Positions 1 through 6,616 are shown, numbered from the stretch's first letter. The stretch: DNA of 7,214 bases from SIG78 sp045587205 (GCA_045587205.1 JAZNBV010000037.1:1-7214), one strand, 5' to 3'. Numbers and translations are program-made. Notes: generated by a model not told the origin, from the letters alone.

Positions 1-351
1 TTGGCCATTAGTATTGTCTTCCTAAGACCGCTTGGCCTCCGACTTCGTCAGGTGGAACTGCACCCGATCACTCTGATCCAGAATGCCCGTACCTCCGGCG
101 GCGGCACCGTGCAGAATGTTCCGACCGCAGCTGTTACCGTCGGTCCGGTGCAGACCTGGAAGGCTGAAAATGTCTCCATCTGGCATCCCGGCCACCACGA
201 CAACCCGTTCGGTCAGCGTCTGACCACCTATATGATCAGCAAGAAGATTGCTGACAGCCGCGTACCGATGTCGCTTTTGAGCGATCACCCGTCGGTGATC
301 TTCAACTTCTATCGCGGCGGTTTCGGCGTCTGCGATGTGGAAATGCATTGA
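1..351 (+). CDS. Unidentified protein, C-terminal part (5' end cut by window edge)
   Basis: I do not recognise this protein. The frame is open from the first base and ends with TGA at 349-351; the TTG at base 1 is just the window edge, not a supported start. From about base 49 the codon use is strongly biased and like the next gene (ATC, CTG, CGT, ACC, GGC, CAG), so this is very likely a real, well-expressed gene. Visible points are a Gly-rich turn (about residues 33-35), a His-rich HPGHHDN motif (62-68) and a SDHPS motif (94-98) near the end. These could be metal-binding, but that is a guess; SDHP also occurs in some amidohydrolases, though those continue about 100 residues further. The first 16 or so codons contain CTA, AGA and CGA, which are rare in the remainder of the gene. 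The downstream deacetylase starts only 25 nt later, so the two are probably cotranscribed and may share a pathway. Confidence 0.7.
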   Translation: MAISIVFLRPLGLRLRQVELHPITLIQNARTSGGGTVQNVPTAAVTVGPVQTWKAENVSIWHPGHHDNPFGQRLTTYMISKKIADSRVPMSLLSDHPSVIFNFYRGGFGVCDVEMH

Positions 352-376
352 TTTTTACAGGAAAGCGTAAGAGAAA

Positions 377-1186
377 ATGGCTAAAGCTGCAATGGCGATC
401 GCCTGCCATCCCGATGATATCGACTTCGGGATGTCCGGCACGCTTATGATGTTGAAAAAAGCCGGCTATGAAATCCATTATATGGACGTAGCCAACGGCA
501 GTCTGGGTACTGCGGAATATACCTACGAAGAAATCGTGCGTATCCGCCGCGAAGAAGCTATGAACGCTGCCAAAACCATCGGCGCAGTGTTCCACGAACC
601 GCTTTGCGACGATTTGCAGGTGTATTACACTCACGAGCTTTTGAGCAAGCTCGTACCGATCGTGCGCGAAGTGGCTCCGGAGATCATTCTGACCCACGGT
701 CCTTATGATTATATGGAAGACCACACCAATACCGGCCGTCTGGCGGTATCGGCTGCGTTCTGCCGCGGTATGCAGAACTTTATGTGCGCTACGCCGGCTG
801 AAATCGTCACCAATGATGTACGCGTTTATCACTCAATGCCGCACAGTCTGACCGATGCGATGCGCCGTCCGGTTGTGCCGGAAATTTACGTCAATGTATC
901 TTCCGTTATTGACGAAAAAGTTGCCGGTCTGGTCTGCCACGTCAGCCAGAAGCACTGGCTGGATTTGAGTCAGGGTAAAGATGCCTATGTCAAGGATTTG
1001 CTCAACAAGGGCGAACACTTCGGCAGACTCTCCAAGCACTACAAATATGCTGAAGGTTGGGTGCGTCACAGCCACGTCGGATTCTGCGATGCAGAATTCA
1101 ACCCGCTGGTCGATGCCTTGCAGGCAACCAATGACTGCTTTGTAGATCCTGAATATGAGATCCGTTTGCAGAACGGCACTCTTTAA
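377..1186 (+). CDS. PIG-L (LmbE-like) family deacetylase
   Basis: This 269-residue protein is a PIG-L/LmbE-fold zinc-dependent N-deacetylase, a family that removes acetyl groups from GlcNAc-type sugars, mycothiol or bacillithiol precursors and related small molecules. The diagnostic N-terminal metal motif is clear: ACHPDD at residues 9-14, with His11, Asp13 and Asp14, followed by the usual small-residue turn (FGMSGT). The second motif, normally HPDH, appears as MEDHTNT at 113-119, giving Asp115 and His116 as candidate ligand and catalytic residues. The length is normal for the family and there is no signal peptide, so it should be cytoplasmic. The start is the first ATG after the previous gene; the purine-rich stretch at 359-373 serves as a rather loose ribosome site. 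An intrinsic terminator lies 20 nt after the stop codon. The family is confident; the substrate cannot be read from the sequence, although gut and marine relatives often carry such genes beside sugar catabolism genes. Confidence 0.9.
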   Translation: MAKAAMAIACHPDDIDFGMSGTLMMLKKAGYEIHYMDVANGSLGTAEYTYEEIVRIRREEAMNAAKTIGAVFHEPLCDDLQVYYTHELLSKLVPIVREVAPEIILTHGPYDYMEDHTNTGRLAVSAAFCRGMQNFMCATPAEIVTNDVRVYHSMPHSLTDAMRRPVVPEIYVNVSSVIDEKVAGLVCHVSQKHWLDLSQGKDAYVKDLLNKGEHFGRLSKHYKYAEGWVRHSHVGFCDAEFNPLVDALQATNDCFVDPEYEIRLQNGTL

Positions 1187-1205
1187 GATCACAAGATAGT
1201 TTTGC

Positions 1206-1239
1206 AAGCACCGTCGGCTCCGGCTGACGGTGCTTTTTT
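1206..1239 (+). terminator. Intrinsic terminator with UNCG-type tetraloop
   Basis: A 13-bp stem (left arm 1206-1218, right arm 1223-1235, one G-T wobble) closes on the loop TCCG at 1219-1222. The closing pair is C-G, so the loop fits the very stable cUNCGg tetraloop class. The stem runs straight into a T-tract ending at 1239. On the minus strand the flank is not T-rich, so it acts mainly on plus-strand transcripts, ending the unidentified gene plus PIG-L unit. Confidence 0.92.
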
Positions 1240-1247
1240 AATCACAT

Positions 1248-1252
1248 AAAGG
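1248..1252 (+). promoter_or_regulatory. Ribosome binding site of the M20 gene
   Basis: AAAGG lies 7 nt before the ATG at 1260. This fixes the start of the M20 gene, which would otherwise be in doubt because it follows the terminator by only 20 nt. Confidence 0.7.
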
Positions 1253-1259
1253 TAAAAAT

Positions 1260-2567
1260 ATGAGCAATATTGAAAATGCCAGAGCTGCAGCGCTGGCGGC
1301 AATAAAACAATCAGAAAATACTATTCTTGAAGCCGGACGCTGGATATGGAACAATCCGGAGCCGGGCTACCGGGAAGTAAAGACCTCCGCCTATATTGTC
1401 GAGGCGTTGAAAAAACTTGGTTTGGAAGTAAAAACCGGTTTGGCACTGACTGGATTCCGCGCCGATATCGATACCGGCAAGCCCGGGCCGACCATTGCAA
1501 TTATGGGAGAGATGGATTCACTTCTGATTCCCAACCACCCGCAATGTGACAAAACCACCGGAGCAGTTCACGCCTGCGGTCACAATATCGGCGGCGCCGG
1601 ACTTATCGGTACAGCAGTGGCGCTGCTGGCGGTAAAAGATCAACTTTGCGGCAGGATCGCGCTGATCGGCACCCCTGCGGAAGAAGGCATTGAAATGGAT
1701 TACCGCAAAAGCTTGATGGATGCCGGTAAGATTCAGGCCATTTCCGGAAAATCTCAAATGCTCATCGAAGGTGTGCTTGATGATATTGACATAGCCTTTA
1801 TGAACCACCTTTCCGGCAGTTTCGGTCACCGCGACCACAATGGTGCGATCAATAAACGCCTTACCTTCCACGGGGTAAGCTGTCACGCGGCCGGTCCGCA
1901 AAATGGCAAAAATGCGCTCAATGCCGCCACACTGGCAATGAACGCAATAGCCTTGATGCGCGAATCTTACAGCAACAGCAATATGATGCGTGTCCACGGC
2001 ATCATTACCGGCGGCGGCGAAGCTGTAAATGTTATTCCCAACGAAGTTACTATGGAATATATGCTCCGGATGCCTGAACTGGATCAGATGCTTGAACTCA
2101 ATGAGCGCTTTGATAAGATCGTTATGTACGCTGCCAAAGCCGCCGAGTGCGAGGTCACCATTGAAACAGTCAACGGTTTTCTTCCATTATACGACAATAT
2201 GCCGCTGGGCGAAGTCATCCGCGATACTGTCAAATATCTGCAGCCGGATACCCCATTTGACCACAATACGACCTTTGCCGCCGGCAGTACCGATATGGGT
2301 GACATTGCCACGGTGATTCCGGCAGTTCACGCTTATGTTTCCGGCTGCAGCGGCACGGCACACGGCATTGATTACGGTATAGTCGATGAATACACCGCGT
2401 ATGTGGTCAACGCCCAGGTCACAGCGCTTACCGCCATAGAACTGCTGTATGGCAATGCAAATAAGGCAAAAGCAATCGCGGCAATGAAAAAGGATCTTAT
2501 GCCAATGGAAGAATACCGCAAACTTATAAAAGAGATCAATAAAACAACCACCAGCCGGGATCTCTGA
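1260..2567 (+). CDS. M20 family amidohydrolase/peptidase (Acy1L2/AbgB-like)
   Basis: This 435-residue protein belongs to the M20 metallohydrolases, which cleave amide bonds in N-acyl amino acids, dipeptides or p-aminobenzoyl-glutamate. Motifs appear in family order: GEMDSL (83-88, Asp86), HACGHN (104-109, Cys106 and His108), TPAEEG (138-143, Glu141 as general base and Glu142 as ligand), His183, the lid/dimerisation domain beginning around GVSCHAAGP (205-213), GSTDMGD (342-348) and His368. The Cys-x-His pair and late His match the M20D-type site; the STDMGD and following segment resemble the Acy1L2/AbgB branch. Length is typical and there is no signal peptide, so the enzyme is probably cytoplasmic. 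It starts at ATG 1260 with a well-spaced ribosome site. It is followed after about 20 nt by the Sir2 gene, so the two probably form a transcript of their own. The substrate is unknown; an N-acyl amino acid or short dipeptide is the best guess. Confidence 0.9.
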   Translation: MSNIENARAAALAAIKQSENTILEAGRWIWNNPEPGYREVKTSAYIVEALKKLGLEVKTGLALTGFRADIDTGKPGPTIAIMGEMDSLLIPNHPQCDKTTGAVHACGHNIGGAGLIGTAVALLAVKDQLCGRIALIGTPAEEGIEMDYRKSLMDAGKIQAISGKSQMLIEGVLDDIDIAFMNHLSGSFGHRDHNGAINKRLTFHGVSCHAAGPQNGKNALNAATLAMNAIALMRESYSNSNMMRVHGIITGGGEAVNVIPNEVTMEYMLRMPELDQMLELNERFDKIVMYAAKAAECEVTIETVNGFLPLYDNMPLGEVIRDTVKYLQPDTPFDHNTTFAAGSTDMGDIATVIPAVHAYVSGCSGTAHGIDYGIVDEYTAYVVNAQVTALTAIELLYGNANKAKAIAAMKKDLMPMEEYRKLIKEINKTTTSRDL

Positions 2568-2577
2568 AGTTCCCTGC

Positions 2578-2582
2578 AAGGA
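2578..2582 (+). promoter_or_regulatory. Ribosome binding site deciding the Sir2 start
   Basis: AAGGA ends 2 nt before the ATG at 2585 but 8 nt before the ATG at 2591. The usual spacing of 5-9 nt favours 2591 as the true start, making the protein two residues shorter than the longest reading. Confidence 0.6.
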
Positions 2583-2590
2583 TAATGTTT

Positions 2591-3334
2591 ATGGGAAATA
2601 CACTTGAATCACTTTTTGATTATGCAGTCAACTCTGCCAGAGTAACCGTCTTTACCGGGGCGGGTATTTCCACATTATCCGGAATTCCGGATTTTCGCGG
2701 CAAAGCAGGAGTTTACCGCCAGAAGTGGCACAGTATGGAAGTTGAGGAAATACTTTCCCTGCCCTGCTTTCTGCGGCATCCGGAATATTTTTATGAATGG
2801 GCGCAAACTTTTGTGTACGGACTTGAAAATTATCAACCCAATATTGTGCATAAAACCATTGCCGAATGGGAAAAACGCGGCTTGATCGATGCAACCTATA
2901 CCCAGAACATCGATATACTGCATCAGCACGCCGGAAGCAGTAAACTTTACGAACTCCACGGCAGTCCGGCGCATCACGACTGCCTTGCCTGCAGAAAATA
3001 CTTCAGCTACAACGATATTGCGCCGATCGTGCAATCCGGCAGATGTCCACGCTGCGAGTGCGGCGGCATAATCAAACCCCGGATCGTGTTTTACGGAGAA
3101 CAATTGGACGGTAAAGTTCTGGAACAGGCGTATAAAGACTTTTTATCGTCTGATCTGACACTGGTTCTGGGCAGCAGTCTTACTGTACATCCGGCAGCAG
3201 GCTTGCCTCAACTGACACTGCGCGGCGGCGGAAAAATTGCCATAGTCAACAGTCAGCCGACTGCACTGGATGAACGGGCAGATTGGAAATTTGATGATCT
3301 GCAGGCAGTGTTTGAAAAACTCTCCGAATTCTGA
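2591..3334 (+). CDS. Sir2 family NAD-dependent protein deacylase (sirtuin, CobB-like)
   Basis: Sirtuins remove acetyl or longer acyl groups from lysine side chains, consuming NAD and releasing nicotinamide and O-acyl-ADP-ribose. Numbering from the ATG at 2591 (247 residues, normal for bacterial sirtuins): the NAD-binding GAGIST is at 23-28, GIPDFRG at 31-37, TQNID at 104-108, the catalytic His123 within ELHGS, and a zinc site made by Cys131, Cys134, Cys152 and Cys155, with an additional Cys157. GSSLTVHPA (194-202) and VNSQPT (219-224) are the later NAD-pocket motifs. The usual R/K-P-D/N-[IV]-V-x-F/Y-G-E strand reads KPRIVFYGE, with Arg where Asp or Asn is common. The protein is cytoplasmic. 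Its position after the M20 amidohydrolase suggests cotranscription, but a functional link is not proved. Its TGA stop abuts the stop of the convergent ATPase gene. Confidence 0.93.
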   Translation: MGNTLESLFDYAVNSARVTVFTGAGISTLSGIPDFRGKAGVYRQKWHSMEVEEILSLPCFLRHPEYFYEWAQTFVYGLENYQPNIVHKTIAEWEKRGLIDATYTQNIDILHQHAGSSKLYELHGSPAHHDCLACRKYFSYNDIAPIVQSGRCPRCECGGIIKPRIVFYGEQLDGKVLEQAYKDFLSSDLTLVLGSSLTVHPAAGLPQLTLRGGGKIAIVNSQPTALDERADWKFDDLQAVFEKLSEF

Positions 3335-4075
3335 TCACCACGACAATGTCACATTATTTCCGGTGCGGGTTATTTGCATATTGCGTTCAAACGCCTGTGC
3401 TACGGCATTACCGGCATCGACAGAATCTGGTTTGCCAAAATAAATGAGTCTGCCGGATTTCATCAAAAGCATTTCGTCGATGAATCCAGGCGCAATATAA
3501 AGGTCGTGGCAGACCATAATCACACATTTGCCCGATTCTGCGGCAAGTTTGCGGAGTTTTTCGTAAAGTTCCAGCTGACGCGCCCAATCGAGCGATGCGG
3601 CGGGTTCATCGAGCAATATATAAGGTGTATTCTGCGCCAGCACGCGCAAAAGTTTTACACGCTGTTTTTCACCGCCGGAGAGTTCGGTAAACATTTTATT
3701 CTGCAGATCATTCATCTGCCAGCAAGTCAAAAGTTCATCTATCAAATCTTCATTGACAGTTCCAACTGCGTAACAACCCAGTTTTATACATTCGCGCACC
3801 GTAAACGGTAATGCAGTTTCATTTTCCTGCTCGGCTATGGCAAGCAGCAGCGCGCGCTCCTTAACAGGAATATTGTTCAGTAGGCGGTCATCAACAAAAA
3901 CTTTTCCGGCATTTATATCTCCGGCAAGCGTTTTCAGCAAAGTGGTTTTGCCGCTGCCGTTGGAGCCGAATATTCCATAAAAGCGCCCCGGTATAAACTC
4001 ATAAGATATGCCGTCCAGCGCCGGAGTTTTTCCTGTATGATATTGGTAAGTTATATATTCAGCACGCAAACTCAT
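3335..4075 (-). CDS. ABC importer ATP-binding protein (FecE/BtuD-like)
   Basis: This 246-residue protein is the ATPase that powers the importer encoded upstream, sitting on the cytoplasmic face and docking to the FecCD-type permease. All nucleotide-site motifs are present in order: Walker A GSNGSGKTT (37-45), Q-loop Gln83, signature LSGGEKQR (132-139), Walker B ILLDEP (153-158, catalytic Glu157), D-loop SLD (161-163) and H-loop His190. Length agrees with FecE, FhuC and BtuD relatives. The ATG at 4075-4073 overlaps the permease stop as ATGA, a classic translational-coupling arrangement. The gene is last in its operon and runs directly into the convergent Sir2 gene without a visible terminator. 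Ligand specificity cannot be read from an ATPase of this family. Confidence 0.95.
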   Translation of the reverse strand: MSLRAEYITYQYHTGKTPALDGISYEFIPGRFYGIFGSNGSGKTTLLKTLAGDINAGKVFVDDRLLNNIPVKERALLLAIAEQENETALPFTVRECIKLGCYAVGTVNEDLIDELLTCWQMNDLQNKMFTELSGGEKQRVKLLRVLAQNTPYILLDEPAASLDWARQLELYEKLRKLAAESGKCVIMVCHDLYIAPGFIDEMLLMKSGRLIYFGKPDSVDAGNAVAQAFERNMQITRTGNNVTLSW

Positions 4076-5046
4076 ATTTCAGAAGCCCCTCTCTTCAGAC
4101 AGCGCAATATAAGCACCGCAAAAAACGGGGCTCCGATCAGACTGGTCAAAACCCCCACCGGCATTTCCAGCGGTGCAAAGATTGATCTTGCCGCATAATC
4201 AGCTGCTGCCATCAGAATCGCCCCGGTAAGCCCGGCCCCGGCAAGATGCAATGCAAAATCACTGCCGAAAACCCGTCGTGCTATGTGCGGCACCAGCAAG
4301 CCGACAAAACCGATCACCCCGCAGCAGCCTACCACCGCCGCAGTGGCAAGCGCCGAACATATAACCGAAACAAAAATAACCCGGTTGGTATCCACACCGG
4401 CGTGGCGTGCAGCGTTTTCCCCCAGATAAAGCATATTCATTTCGCGCCGGATGGCAATCAGAGCCGGCATTAAAATCACAATTACGGTCAAAAGCAGAAT
4501 CATCGACTCCCAATCGAGTTTCCAGAACCCGCCCAACAGCCAGAATATCAACCCCTCAAGCCGTTCACCGGCAACAAACAATATACCGCTCACTGCCGCC
4601 GAAGCAAACGCATTGAGCGCAACCCCTGCCAGGAGCAAAACAGCGATCCTGCCTCTGCTCCGCGGCAGAGTCAAAAGCAGCCACAGCGCAGCCAACGCCC
4701 CCAGACAGCTGCCGCCGAACATTCCCCATAAAGAATGTATCCCCAGAGCCATAACGCCCACTGCGCCCAGCGCGGCGGCATTCACCGAACCGATAACGTG
4801 CGGAGAACTCAACGGATTGCGGAAAAGTAATTGCACCGTACAACCGGCAGCGGCAAGCAATACACCTGACACGGCAGCGCCCAGCACCCGCGGCAGACGG
4901 ATATGCAGAAAAATGGTATTTACTTCATTATCCGCATTGCCGGAAACAAACGCTCCGAACTCCCGCCATTCCCCGCCGGCAAGCGCCAGCAGAACTGTAA
5001 TCAGAAGCAATACCGAAGCAAGAATGTATTTACCGCGCAACGACAA
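4072..5046 (-). CDS. ABC importer permease, FecCD/BtuC family
   Basis: This 324-residue membrane protein is the channel of a type II ABC importer, the family that moves cobalamin, heme and ferric siderophores across the inner membrane as a homodimer. Family motifs are clear: RLPRVLGA (50-57), then RNPLSSPHVIG (76-86), and GVIGFVGLLVPHIARR (243-258), which lies by the coupling region that meets the ATPase. About ten hydrophobic segments are visible, for example near 7-24, 56-74, 85-105, 110-127, 134-158, 182-199, 225-256, 266-284 and 296-315; length is typical. The start is TTG at 5046-5044: an in-frame TAG lies only six codons upstream and contains no ATG after it, and a good ribosome site precedes the TTG. 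The stop overlaps the ATPase start. It sits 4 nt downstream of the radical SAM gene. Confidence 0.93.
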   Translation of the reverse strand: MSLRGKYILASVLLLITVLLALAGGEWREFGAFVSGNADNEVNTIFLHIRLPRVLGAAVSGVLLAAAGCTVQLLFRNPLSSPHVIGSVNAAALGAVGVMALGIHSLWGMFGGSCLGALAALWLLLTLPRSRGRIAVLLLAGVALNAFASAAVSGILFVAGERLEGLIFWLLGGFWKLDWESMILLLTVIVILMPALIAIRREMNMLYLGENAARHAGVDTNRVIFVSVICSALATAAVVGCCGVIGFVGLLVPHIARRVFGSDFALHLAGAGLTGAILMAAADYAARSIFAPLEMPVGVLTSLIGAPFFAVLILRCLKRGASEI

Positions 5047-5050
5047 TTTT

Positions 5051-5794
5051 TCACTCCCCTGCTACAGTTTTGACCCGGAAACGGTCATCGCGGCAAGCCA
5101 GATCCAATGCTTCTTCAGCAGTAAGGTGCGATGAAGCAACATTGGTAAGATACTTTTTGCAAAGTTCAGTAATATTGAACATCTCTTCATCAGTCGGGCG
5201 CCGCCACGGTTCACCGGGAACCGGAATGTAGCCCATAATGTGGAAAGGTATATCAGGTGAAAGTGAACTCAAAAAATCCAGACACCCCTTGAATTCATCG
5301 TTTTCCACCAATCCCGGCACATAAACCATATTTGCCGCCAGAGTCATACCTTCAGCAAAAGCTTTTTTAAAATTTCCATAAATAAGTTCTTTGGGTCTGC
5401 CGGTGATTTTTTCGTGCAGTTCACTGCTCCAGGCCTTGAATCCGACATTGGCACCGTCCAGATTTACCATCGGCAGTTTGCTGCCGTTGGTATGACCGAG
5501 TTTGGTAACGCACTTCAATTCTTTTTTGGCAAACTCCAGAATTTCCGGCAATTCTCTGGCAACGGTGGGCTCGCCGCCCATAAAATAGAGTTTTTCGGGG
5601 CGCAGTTCAAGCAGTACCGACTTGATTTCGTCCACGCTCAAATAACGTTTGGGTGCCGGCACCGCAAAACCGGGTCTGCCTTCGGCGCCGCTGCGGAGTT
5701 TGTAACTGCAGAATGAACAATGAAATGTACACCCGTAATTGTGCAAAGTAGCAAATTTATATTGCTCGTGATAAGTTATCCGATGAAAAGCCAT
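5051..5794 (-). CDS. Radical SAM enzyme, pyruvate-formate-lyase-activase-like, within importer operon
   Basis: This 247-residue protein is a radical SAM enzyme: Cys22, Cys26 and Cys29 form the CX3CX2C motif that holds the 4Fe-4S cluster, and FMGGEP (71-76) is the SAM-binding GGEP motif. The middle resembles glycyl-radical-enzyme activases, notably GFKAWSSELHEKITGRP (118-134), matching the DxK-x-x-x-ELHxxLTG type of strand, and VPGLVENDEF (159-168). There is no extra ferredoxin domain or B12 domain and no other Cys cluster (Cys95, Cys171, Cys212 and Cys234 are scattered), so it is a minimal single-domain member. It starts at ATG 5794, 3 nt after the lipoprotein stop, with AGAGGG at 5805-5810, and ends 4 nt before the permease start. 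No glycyl radical enzyme is visible nearby. The substrate is unknown; the operon position suggests it acts on the imported ligand or on a product that needs it. Family is sure, function open. Confidence 0.9.
   Translation of the reverse strand: MAFHRITYHEQYKFATLHNYGCTFHCSFCSYKLRSGAEGRPGFAVPAPKRYLSVDEIKSVLLELRPEKLYFMGGEPTVARELPEILEFAKKELKCVTKLGHTNGSKLPMVNLDGANVGFKAWSSELHEKITGRPKELIYGNFKKAFAEGMTLAANMVYVPGLVENDEFKGCLDFLSSLSPDIPFHIMGYIPVPGEPWRRPTDEEMFNITELCKKYLTNVASSHLTAEEALDLACRDDRFRVKTVAGE
5054..5060 (-). promoter_or_regulatory. Ribosome binding site supporting the permease TTG start
   Basis: On the minus strand AGGGGAG lies 7 nt before the TTG at 5046-5044. The site is inside the last codons of the radical SAM gene, so the two genes are likely coupled in translation. 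Confidence 0.7.
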
Positions 5795-5797
5795 TTC

Positions 5798-6616
5798 TTA
5801 AAAACCCTCTGTTTTTTCTCTGAAAAAATCCATTAATTCGCCGGGAAACGCCCCCTCGCAAAGTAAATTTCTCTTAACAGCATAAATTCTTTTATTTTTA
5901 ACTGCCGGAGTGTTGCGCAAAGCCTTTCTGGCAGCTATCTCTTCTGCTGATCCGAAATTCTCCACATAAAATATCACTTCCGGCTTGCTCCGCACCACTG
6001 CTTCCGGCGAAACGGTACCGTTTACCGCTCCGGCGGCGGCAAGCTGCAGCCCGGCACGCTGCAGTACATTGCTTATATACCCGTTTGCCGAAGGCGTTTT
6101 CCACGGAGTATAAAGTTCAAAATAAACACTTTTACTCTTTTCTTTCACCGCCATCTTCTGCAGTGTTTTTTCATATTTATCGGTCAGTGCCCGCGCTGCA
6201 GATTCTTTATTACACAATCTTCCAAGTTTCTGCACCAGAAGCGGATAACTTGCCAGACTCTGTTTTTCCACCACCATTACTGCAATATTTTCTTTGGCAA
6301 AAAACGGCAGCAAATTGCGCTGATAATACCAGATCACCGCATAATTGATCCGGTATTTGCGCAGCATTTCGCGCGACACCATACTGCCGGCTACCGTTAC
6401 CGGTACATCGCGCATAGACTCCAATACTTTGGCGTGGCGGTCAACCGCAGCGATTTTTTCTTTACAGCCGAGTTCACAAATTATATGATCCGCCGCAGTC
6501 ACCAGCGAAAGTATCCTCAAATCATCGGCTGCCGGAACTTTTGCCTCACTCTTTCTGCCGCACCCTCCCAACAGCAATGCCGATAAAATCAGCAGATTAA
6601 ATATCTTTATACGCAT
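5798..6616 (-). CDS. Substrate-binding lipoprotein, BtuF/FecB-like (class III periplasmic binding protein)
   Basis: This is the ligand-capturing component of the importer. Starting from ATG 6616-6614, the 272-residue protein begins with a classical lipoprotein signal: MRIK, a hydrophobic stretch, then the lipobox LGGC with Cys19 as the predicted lipidated residue. An open frame continues up to 6739, but only this Met places the signal peptide at the N-terminus. The mature part has the two-lobe pattern of BtuF/FecB proteins: RILSLVTAADHIICELG (34-50), VPVTVAGS (71-78), the first-lobe strand YAVIWY (92-97), a long linking helix around 121-160, SVYFELYTPW (163-172) opening the second lobe, and KPEVIFYVE (211-219). 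The start overlaps the end of the pseudopilin gene by 20 bp. The ligand could be a corrinoid, heme or iron chelate; nothing visible separates these. Confidence 0.9.
   Translation of the reverse strand: MRIKIFNLLILSALLLGGCGRKSEAKVPAADDLRILSLVTAADHIICELGCKEKIAAVDRHAKVLESMRDVPVTVAGSMVSREMLRKYRINYAVIWYYQRNLLPFFAKENIAVMVVEKQSLASYPLLVQKLGRLCNKESAARALTDKYEKTLQKMAVKEKSKSVYFELYTPWKTPSANGYISNVLQRAGLQLAAAGAVNGTVSPEAVVRSKPEVIFYVENFGSAEEIAARKALRNTPAVKNKRIYAVKRNLLCEGAFPGELMDFFREKTEGF

Noticed and set aside
202..351. Reading the first gene as an amidohydrolase because of the SDHP motif
   Set aside because: In that superfamily about 100 further residues follow the SDHP-like motif, whereas this protein ends 18 residues after it, and no HxH motif is visible in the available part.
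302..832. Open frame of 176 codons on the minus strand opposite PIG-L
   Set aside because: It is an antisense shadow of the deacetylase gene, with a His/Arg-rich composition and no recognisable domain.
1518..1997. Open frame of 159 codons on the minus strand opposite the M20 gene
   Set aside because: Antisense to conserved M20 motifs and without any domain or ribosome site.
3250..3263. Short hairpin CAGTC-AGCC-GACTG within the Sir2 gene as a terminator for the importer operon
   Set aside because: Only 5 bp of stem and no T-tract follows on the minus strand; it fits coding sequence.
4451..5134. Long open frame (227 codons) on the plus strand opposite the permease gene
   Set aside because: It is antisense to a clear FecCD permease, has a low-complexity Ser/Pro/Ala/Asn composition, no family motif and no supported start; it follows from the codon bias of the real gene.
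5051..5794. Naming the radical SAM gene pflA
   Set aside because: The resemblance is to the activase style in general; no glycyl radical enzyme is in the window and the operon context is an importer, so a specific name is not supported.
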